Assembly: GCA_017883215.1 (NCBI GenBank)
Contig: JADGOA010000016.1
Location: 1-20,666 of the forward strand
Direction: 5' to 3'
From: Thermoanaerobaculia bacterium
GTDB taxonomy: Bacteria > Acidobacteriota > Thermoanaerobaculia > Gp7-AA8
DNA length: 20,666 nucleotides
The stretch's first letter is position 1. Each line of letters opens with the position of its first letter. Of this stretch, positions 14,253 to 20,666 are shown one piece after another. The translations under genes were made by a program, and so were the position numbers. Below the pieces are notes generated by a model that had not been told where the DNA came from, made no database searches, and saw only the letters and a list, made by a program, of their open reading frames with translations.

Positions 14253-16361
14253 TTGCCAGCTTATGGAACTCCGATTGACCCCGACCCGGACGGCCGCCGG
14301 ACGGAACAGAGTTCCCGCGGAGATCGCGCGCTGGTGAAGCTCGGGCGTTATGAGGTCGTTCGCGAGTTGGGCAAGGGGGCGATGGGCATCGTCTACCTCG
14401 CCAAAGATCCGCTGATCGGCCGCCTCGTCGCCCTGAAGACGATCAGGCCGGCTCAGGGCGACGAAGACGACACCAACGAATTCCAGCAGCGCTTCGTCCG
14501 CGAGGCTCAGGCCGCCGGCATCCTCAACCATCCTGCCATCGTCACCGTCTTCGACATCGGCGTGGACGAGGCCTCCGGCGTCTCCTTCATCGCCATGGAG
14601 TACGTCGAGGGACAGAACCTCAAGGAAGTCCTGGCGCAGGGACGGCCGTTCACCTTCCAACAGACCGCCGACATCATCGCGCAGGTCGCAGAGGCGCTCG
14701 ACTTCGCTCATGCGAAGGGAATCGTCCATCGGGACGTGAAACCGGCCAACATCATCCTGCTCGACGGCACGCGGGCGAAGATCATGGATTTCGGGATCGC
14801 CAAGATCGCCAGCGGCGGCAATCTCACCACCACCGGACAATTCCTCGGAACGCCGAACTACATGGCTCCCGAACAGATCAAGGGCTCTCCGGTCGACGGC
14901 CGCACCGACATCTTCGCCCTCGGCATCTGCCTCTATGAGTGTCTGACGCACCGCAAACCGTTCGGCGGCGATTCACTCACCTCCATCTCCTACAAGATCG
15001 TCCACGAGGATTTCCCTCCCCTCGCCGAGGTCAATCCTCAGATTTCGGATTCTTTTCAGGACGTCGTGGCCCGCTGTCTGGCCAAGGACCCGGGGAAGCG
15101 CTATCAGCGAGCCCGCGACCTCGGGCTGGCTCTGCGAGCCGTCGCTCGCGGCGACACGCCCGCTCCCGTCGAGCCGATGCAGGCGGAAGAGACGATCCTG
15201 ACCCGCGACAAGATTCCCACGATCGAAGTGCCGTTTCCCGAAGCGGTCGAGGCCGAAGATCCCGGCGCGGCCGGCCAGACATTTCCAGCCGCCACGGCGC
15301 TCGCGGCTGCAGGCGCCGCCGTCCCTCCATCCGCGGCAGCAGCGAAGGTCGCCTCTCGCCGGCCGGCCGCCGCTCTGCAACTGCGGAAAACATTGTCGAA
15401 CGTTCGCGCCATGCCGCTGTGGAGGCGGCCGGTCCACCCGGCGCTCTTCATCGGCATTGTCGCCGTTCTGGTCATCGCCCTGCTCGCCGCCGTCGTCGCA
15501 CTCCGCGGCAAGCAAGTGCCGGCGCGCGCCGTCGACGTGAAGGCGGAGAAGCAGCGAGCCAGCGAGCGCGACCTTCGCAAGCAGGCCAACGGGCTGGCGA
15601 GCCAGGGACAGCTCGCGCAGGCCTACGAGAAATATCAGGAGTTGCACCGCATTGCGCCGAACTCTCCCGCGGTGACGCAGATCCTGCAGAACCTCGAGAC
15701 GCGCCGGCAGAAGGAAGAGACCACCCGGCAGCAACTGGCGCAGGCGAAGCAGAAGCTCGATGAAGGGGTGGCGCTGTTCAACCAGAACAAGTACGCCGAG
15801 TCCATCCCATTGTTCGAAGAGTCGTTCCACATCAATCCTAATTCCGAGGAAGCCGCCAACTATCTGAAGCTCGCGCAACACGCGCAGCAGATCGCCGAGC
15901 AGGAGAAGGCCATGCGCGCGCCGGCACGCAGTACCCCGGCACGCGGTACCCCGGCTGCCACCGCCACCGTCGCTGCTGTGTCGCGAAACGGCGGAGCCAG
16001 AACGGCGACGGACGGAGGGCGCGCCATCAACAACGCGCCGGCGCAGCTGACCACCGTGTTCAACAACAGCAGCTTCAACGACGGCTACATTCTCGTGAAA
16101 GTCGGCAGTCAGGTCGTCGCTCAAGAAAACCTGTGGCAGGAGACGGTGCGCTTCTTCAGAAGGAACAAGACTCCGCGCGCCGTCAACGTGTCCAAGGAGT
16201 TTCCGCCGGTGAACGCGGACCTCGACGTCTGGGTCGTGGTCCCTTCGCTCAGCATCAAGGAGCACAAAGTCTTCAAGCAGAACTTTCAGCCGGGAGTCGC
16301 GCACAAACTGGTGGTCAGCTTCGATGCGGCGAGCAAGAAGCTCGATTTCCAGCTCAACTGA
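14253..16361 (+). CDS. Eukaryotic-like Ser/Thr protein kinase with membrane anchor and TPR-like region
   Basis: The 702-aa product has a complete kinase domain at residues 33-300: GKGAMGIVY (40-48), K62 in VALKTI, E84, HRDVKPANI with D161, DFG (179-181) and APEQ (205-208). An activation segment rich in threonine (LTTTGQFLGT) suggests autophosphorylation sites. A Pro/Ala-rich linker, one membrane helix (about 396-417), a helical TPR-like region (about 434-550) and a beta-rich C-terminal domain of no recognised family follow, placing the C-terminal sensor outside. GGGAG (14241-14245) supports a TTG start at 14253; GTG at 14334 is the alternative and would begin just before KLGRYEVVREL. Substrates are unknown. 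It is followed by the TldD-like gene. Confidence 0.92.
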   Translation: MPAYGTPIDPDPDGRRTEQSSRGDRALVKLGRYEVVRELGKGAMGIVYLAKDPLIGRLVALKTIRPAQGDEDDTNEFQQRFVREAQAAGILNHPAIVTVFDIGVDEASGVSFIAMEYVEGQNLKEVLAQGRPFTFQQTADIIAQVAEALDFAHAKGIVHRDVKPANIILLDGTRAKIMDFGIAKIASGGNLTTTGQFLGTPNYMAPEQIKGSPVDGRTDIFALGICLYECLTHRKPFGGDSLTSISYKIVHEDFPPLAEVNPQISDSFQDVVARCLAKDPGKRYQRARDLGLALRAVARGDTPAPVEPMQAEETILTRDKIPTIEVPFPEAVEAEDPGAAGQTFPAATALAAAGAAVPPSAAAAKVASRRPAAALQLRKTLSNVRAMPLWRRPVHPALFIGIVAVLVIALLAAVVALRGKQVPARAVDVKAEKQRASERDLRKQANGLASQGQLAQAYEKYQELHRIAPNSPAVTQILQNLETRRQKEETTRQQLAQAKQKLDEGVALFNQNKYAESIPLFEESFHINPNSEEAANYLKLAQHAQQIAEQEKAMRAPARSTPARGTPAATATVAAVSRNGGARTATDGGRAINNAPAQLTTVFNNSSFNDGYILVKVGSQVVAQENLWQETVRFFRRNKTPRAVNVSKEFPPVNADLDVWVVVPSLSIKEHKVFKQNFQPGVAHKLVVSFDAASKKLDFQLN

Positions 16362-17376
16362 GCCGCGGCGCCTGTCCCGCGGTTCCGCTCCCGCTTCCCG
16401 CGAAGCGCGGAGCGAGGAGCGGCCTTCAGCCGGTGAATTTTCGCGACGTTCGTCGCCACTCGAATTTGCCATCGCGACGCGCGACGAGCTGTGGTTGCGC
16501 GGCCGCTGCATGGAGCGATTGCTCACGCACGGAATCGCGCGCCATCGCGGCCGGCGGATCGAAGCGAGTGATGAGGCCGACTCGGAGCTGATCCGCATCT
16601 GCGACCAGCTGATGGCCGCGGCGCGAGAAGCCGCGCATGCGGTCGGCGACGCGCGCGTGCGAGCCGTCGCTTCTGCGCGCCGCGCCGGCGCCGTTGTCGT
16701 CACCGAGACGACGATGACGATCACGATGCATCATGTATCGATCGTCACGTCGGCGGAATTCGCTGCGGGAGATGCTGCCATTCTGCGCGACCTCGTCGCG
16801 ACTGAGACGAATATGCGCTATCGGAAGCTCCCGGTTGTTTGGCGCAATGGCTCGGCTGCCGTGCTGCTGCATGAGGCGATCGGTCACGCCGCGGAGCACG
16901 ACGCCCCGCCGGTCGGCTGGCCCGCCTGGTTGCGCGTCACCGACGAGCCGTCGTATCCGGTCGACGACTGCGGCGGTGCCACGCGCCGTTCGGACCTCCT
17001 GCGCGAACGGCCGGCGTCGCTCCGGCGGGAGAGCTTTCGCGATATCCCGCTGCAGCGGATGTCGACCATCGTCGTGCGGCAGGAAGGGGCATCCTTCTCA
17101 CTGCCGGAGGAGCGAATCGAGGTGCATCTGGTCGCAGGCGGCAACTACGACCCTTTGCTGGATCGTGTGACGGTGGAGATCGCCGTGGCGGATCTGGTCG
17201 CCCGCGGCCGGAAGAAGCGGCTCCGGCCCTTCACGATCCACGAGTCACGCCAGGAGGTGGCGCGCTCGCTCGCCGGCGCGACGGGCGATCCGATCCGCTA
17301 TCCCGGCGTCATCTGCTCGCGCGAAGGACAGGAGATCGCCGTCGGCTCTCACGCGCCGGTGATGTTGACGTTATGA
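16324..17376 (+). CDS. Compact TldD/PmbA-family metallopeptidase homologue
   Basis: TldD/PmbA proteins are zinc peptidases that process modified peptides such as microcins and antitoxins. The zinc motif is HEAIGH (183-188 from this start) in NGSAAVLLHEAIGHAAEHD. The C-terminal family block is also present, with the conserved cysteine (C331) in VICSREGQEIAVGSHAP, equivalent to the third zinc ligand. The protein is short (350 aa, or 289 from ATG 16510) against roughly 450-480 in TldD, mainly because the N-terminal and central parts are reduced. The start is uncertain. ATG 16324 overlaps the kinase end by 38 bases and adds an Arg/Ser-rich leader of doubtful reality, but coding-like sequence (FAIATRDELWLRGR) begins before 16510. 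The stop overlaps the next start in ATGA. Confidence 0.75.
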   Translation: MRRARSSISSSTEPRRLSRGSAPASREARSEERPSAGEFSRRSSPLEFAIATRDELWLRGRCMERLLTHGIARHRGRRIEASDEADSELIRICDQLMAAAREAAHAVGDARVRAVASARRAGAVVVTETTMTITMHHVSIVTSAEFAAGDAAILRDLVATETNMRYRKLPVVWRNGSAAVLLHEAIGHAAEHDAPPVGWPAWLRVTDEPSYPVDDCGGATRRSDLLRERPASLRRESFRDIPLQRMSTIVVRQEGASFSLPEERIEVHLVAGGNYDPLLDRVTVEIAVADLVARGRKKRLRPFTIHESRQEVARSLAGATGDPIRYPGVICSREGQEIAVGSHAPVMLTL

Positions 17377-18206
17377 GCGAGATCTACCGCAAGCGCGGGC
17401 GCGTAGCCCGTCACGAGAACGGGCAGACCATTCTCGTCGAAGAGGCGGGAGAGGCCATCGAGATCGGCCGCGAGTTCGAGGCCCGTCCGCTGAAAGAAAC
17501 TGCGGAACTGCCGCCCGTCGACGCCGGTGCCGTCGAACGGGTTGCGCGCGAGATCGGGCGCATCGTGAAACCGAACGCCATCGAGCGTCTCATCGTCAGC
17601 GAGGGCGTCGCGGAACACGAATTCAACGGCGTCCGCTGGAGCGAGTCGACCCGGAGGATTCATCTGTCGATCGCCCATCGCGACTTCCGGCTTCTCGTCG
17701 ACCGTGGAGACTTCGAGCTGGGTGACATCGAGCGCGCGGCGCGGGCACTCGAAAACGTGCAGGCCGAGCGGGAGCCGCCGCCGCGCATCCGTGCCCGCCC
17801 CAACGTCTCGGCGGCGCTCCTCCCGTCGCTCCCGACCATCGCCCCGCCCAATGTCGAGCTCCGGCAGATGGCCGGCGGGACCGACGGCAAGGGCGCGCCG
17901 GTGCGGGAGGAGCCGATCACCGCGCCGCCATGGACGAACTGGTACCGCCCCAGCTACCGCGTCCGTCCGGTGCGCATGCCTTTCAACCTCCGCGCGCACT
18001 GCGAGATCAAGGTCATCGACGCCGACGTGCCGGAGGCGGTGGCGATCCTCGCGCCCGTCGACGGCATCGTCATGCGCGTCCTGATCGCCGACCGCGGCAT
18101 TTCATACCCCGCCACCGTTCGCATCTCCCGAATCGACGCCGTCGCCGACGAGGTGACCTGGTATCCCTACGGCGCCGGCGCGTTCGGCGCGAGCATGATG
18201 CTGTGA
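17373..18206 (+). CDS. Hypothetical protein coupled to the TldD-like peptidase
   Basis: This 277-aa protein overlaps the TldD-like stop by 4 bases. It has no signal peptide or clear membrane helix. The N-terminal part (about 1-130) alternates strands and helices (RLIVSEGVAEHEFNGVRW, then IHLSIAHRDFRLLVDRGDFE). A proline- and arginine-rich linker (about 130-190) follows, then a C-terminal domain with FNLRAHCEIKVIDADVPEAV and ILAPVDGIVMRVLIADRG. I do not recognise it. In E. coli TldD works with TldE/PmbA, and here this protein takes the partner's position without resembling it. A role as partner or substrate of the peptidase is inference. Confidence 0.7.
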   Translation: MSEIYRKRGRVARHENGQTILVEEAGEAIEIGREFEARPLKETAELPPVDAGAVERVAREIGRIVKPNAIERLIVSEGVAEHEFNGVRWSESTRRIHLSIAHRDFRLLVDRGDFELGDIERAARALENVQAEREPPPRIRARPNVSAALLPSLPTIAPPNVELRQMAGGTDGKGAPVREEPITAPPWTNWYRPSYRVRPVRMPFNLRAHCEIKVIDADVPEAVAILAPVDGIVMRVLIADRGISYPATVRISRIDAVADEVTWYPYGAGAFGASMML

Positions 18207-18248
18207 GCAGGCATGCCGCATACCGACTCGGGAATTCGGGACTGCGGT

Positions 18249-18254
18249 TAGAAT
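18249..18254 (+). promoter_or_regulatory. Possible -10 box before the small DUF507-like gene
   Basis: TAGAAT lies 10 bases before the ATG at 18265, in the 58-base gap after the preceding gene. The distance would give a very short or absent leader. No -35 box or Shine-Dalgarno is visible, so this is a weak call. Confidence 0.25.
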
Positions 18255-18264
18255 CCGCCACGGC

Positions 18265-18528
18265 ATGACCACTCCGAACAGACAGATCGAGTTCTTCGCC
18301 CGAGCCATCGTGAACCGGCTCGAAGACCGCGGACTGGTCGAGTTCGGCGACGCCGAGGAAGGGATCCAGCTCGTCGCTCGGGTGCTGGAGGAGAACTTCG
18401 CCGCAGTCGATGCCCTCGAGCAGCAGGCGAGGCAAACGCTCGCCAAGACCCTCGGCCGCGAGCCGAAGGCAAACGAGATCGAAGAAGAAATGCAGAGGGT
18501 CGCTGCAGAGCGCGACTTCACTCTGTAA
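18265..18528 (+). CDS. Small DUF507-like protein
   Basis: The product is 87 aa, charged and mostly helical. It opens MTTPNRQIEFFARAIVNRLE and continues with a D-R-G-L-V-E-F turn, an acidic stretch and a long helix ending at AAERDFTL. The order (helix ending in a basic/acidic pair, short V-E strand, acidic helix with VLEENF, then a helix with QQARQTL) resembles the N-terminal half of DUF507 proteins, whose function is unknown. The family guess is tentative. It may be transcribed with the genes upstream or from its own promoter. A palindromic doublet begins four bases after its stop. Confidence 0.6.
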   Translation: MTTPNRQIEFFARAIVNRLEDRGLVEFGDAEEGIQLVARVLEENFAAVDALEQQARQTLAKTLGREPKANEIEEEMQRVAAERDFTL

Positions 18529-18531
18529 GAC

Positions 18532-18664
18532 GGAGTGCGGACGTCCTCGTCCGCAGCCGCCGGGCGTCCCCGCCCGGCGGTACATGACGCGAGTTGCATA
18601 CAGAGTCAAGAATGACGATCGGACGAGGGCGTCCGGTCGATGCGGACGAAGACGTCCGCACTCC
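18532..18664. repeat. REPIN-like palindromic doublet, copy B
   Basis: Arms 18532-18555 and 18641-18664 are inverted copies with one mismatch in 24 bases. Each arm is GGAGT at the outer edge plus its own hairpin (TGCGGACG and CGTCCGCA around a 4-base loop). Immediately inside lies another perfect hairpin, CCGCCGGGCG (18557-18566) with CGCCCGGCGG (18571-18580) around TCCC. The head GGAGTGCGG and the 8-bp stem with 4-base loop repeat the plan of 9657-9748, although the stem sequence differs. It fills the gap before the carboxylase gene. Confidence 0.8.
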
Positions 18665-18688
18665 TGAACCGAAGTCGGGACAGATCGA

Positions 18689-20227
<1,539 letters not shown>

Positions 20228-20248
20228 GAAAGCAGAAAGCAGAAGTGG

Positions 20249-20572
20249 TTGATCGCCTTCCTGCTGCCCGCTGCTTTTTGTCTATTGACGTGCTCTGCCC
20301 GTGAGGCGCGGACGTACAACGTTCTCCTGATCACGCTCGACACGTTCCGCGCCGATCGGGTGGGTCCGCTCACCCCGAATCTTTCGAAGCTGGCAGCTGA
20401 CGCGGCGCGCTTTCGCGCCGCGGAGTCGCCGGTTCCGCTGACGCTGCCGGCGCATGCCACGATCCTTTCGGGCGTGCTGCCGCTGCACCATGGCGTGCGG
20501 GTCACGCCGGCCGAAGTCGCCTCGCCGACCGTGACCAAAGTCCCCTTCTCCGACCAGATATCGATGGGCTAA
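20249..20572 (+). pseudogene. Truncated sulfatase/alkaline-phosphatase-superfamily gene joined to foreign sequence
   Basis: A TTG at 20249 opens a lipoprotein-like signal ending FCLLTCSAR. NVLLITLDTFRADRVG (metal-binding Asp), TPNLSKLAADAARF and VPLTLPAHATILSGVLPLHH follow, the usual start of arylsulfatase-type proteins. After HHGVR (about 20500) the family pattern breaks off and unrelated sequence follows in the same frame to a TAA at 20570-20572. That gives 107 aa instead of several hundred, without most of the active site. The gene is therefore broken, recombined or misassembled at about 20500. It starts 21 bases after the carboxylase stop, without a clear ribosome-binding site. Confidence 0.7.
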
Positions 20573-20666
20573 TCGTGGCAGGTGTCGAACACTCTCGGTC
20601 TGAATTTCGAAGCCGTGGGCATCTGGTACAAGGACATTCCTTTCCGCTTCCGCGCCAATCCGACGC
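20502..20666 (+). pseudogene. TonB-dependent-receptor-like beta-barrel fragment
   Basis: In the frame of the sulfatase start, the sequence after about 20502 reads VTKVPFSDQISMG, a TAA, then SWQVSNTLGLNFEAVGIWYK and DIPFRFRANPT to the window end. The run of PFSDQISxGYxxQ, aromatic barrel strands and a closing RxNPT resembles the outer-membrane barrel of carboxypeptidase-like-plug TonB receptors common in Acidobacteria. The TAA falls where tyrosine (TAT/TAC) would be expected. There is no start codon of its own, so it is an internal fragment. Assignment is by pattern only. Confidence 0.5.

Noticed and set aside
14249..14278. Nine-codon ORF (ATG 14249) overlapping the kinase TTG start as a leader peptide
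   Set aside because: It is too short and shares the same ribosome-binding site. No attenuator-like structure was seen, so it is most likely chance.
14973..16724. Minus-strand open frame of 583 codons opposite the kinase and TldD-like genes
   Set aside because: It has Arg/Ser-rich composition and no motif, and it spans the boundary between two real plus-strand genes.
20228..20281. Inverted repeat of AAAGCAG/CTGCTTT words overlapping the sulfatase signal peptide
   Set aside because: Only about 7 bases pair cleanly (20229-20235 with 20271-20277) and the rest aligns poorly. It is too weak to list as a repeat, although the word style recalls the other palindromes.

Overview
The window is GC-rich bacterial chromosome with tightly packed genes: four-base stop/start overlaps are common and most gaps are short. 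Gene content is mainly housekeeping and signalling. It includes prmC, lepA, a divergent EF-G, selD, a biotin-dependent carboxylase beta subunit, an ECF sigma/anti-sigma pair, an anti-sigma/STAS partner-switch pair and a Ser/Thr kinase with a TPR tail. This mix, plus a TonB-receptor-like fragment at the right edge and many intergenic palindromes, would suit an environmental Acidobacteriota or a similar lineage. That assignment is an inference from gene content; no rRNA or tRNA gene is visible to test it.

Layout. 1-1826 (minus): an ABC ATPase, then prmC, then the start of a HIT-family gene. 2049-4226 (plus): sigma factor, zinc-type anti-sigma factor, a bactofilin-like membrane protein and a small zinc-ribbon membrane protein. 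4489-6932 (plus): lepA and a putative lipoprotein. 7184-8064 (minus): an RsbW-like kinase followed by a STAS antagonist, divergent from 8206-9632 (plus), a secreted HExxH protein with a coupled small ORF. 9790-11901 (plus): selD, a DUF2007-like protein and a membrane-anchored PEGA-like protein. 12023-14122 (minus): the EF-G paralogue. 14253-18528 (plus): the kinase, a compact TldD/PmbA homologue, a translationally coupled unknown protein and a small DUF507-like protein. 18689-20227 (plus): the carboxylase subunit. 20249-20666: a sulfatase-like start that runs into unrelated, TonB-receptor-like sequence.

Two results stand out. First, selD is longer than a plain ORF scan shows. Its frame continues upstream through an in-frame TGA at 9850-9852, exactly where the catalytic Cys/Sec of selenophosphate synthetase belongs, and a hairpin fitting the bacterial SECIS pattern follows at once. 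The gene therefore very probably encodes a selenocysteine-containing SelD, and the cell should decode UGA as Sec. Second, the gaps carry an unusually rich set of long inverted repeats of several unrelated families. An 83-bp palindromic element occurs twice with one mismatch, both times between convergent genes. Two REPIN-like doublets share the head GGAGTGCGG and the same hairpin geometry. A nested double palindrome fills the divergent promoter region at 1833-1968. A long palindrome at 4279-4404 has a 17-bp exact orphan fragment at 7089-7105.

No CRISPR array, insertion sequence, integrase, phage gene or tRNA was seen.
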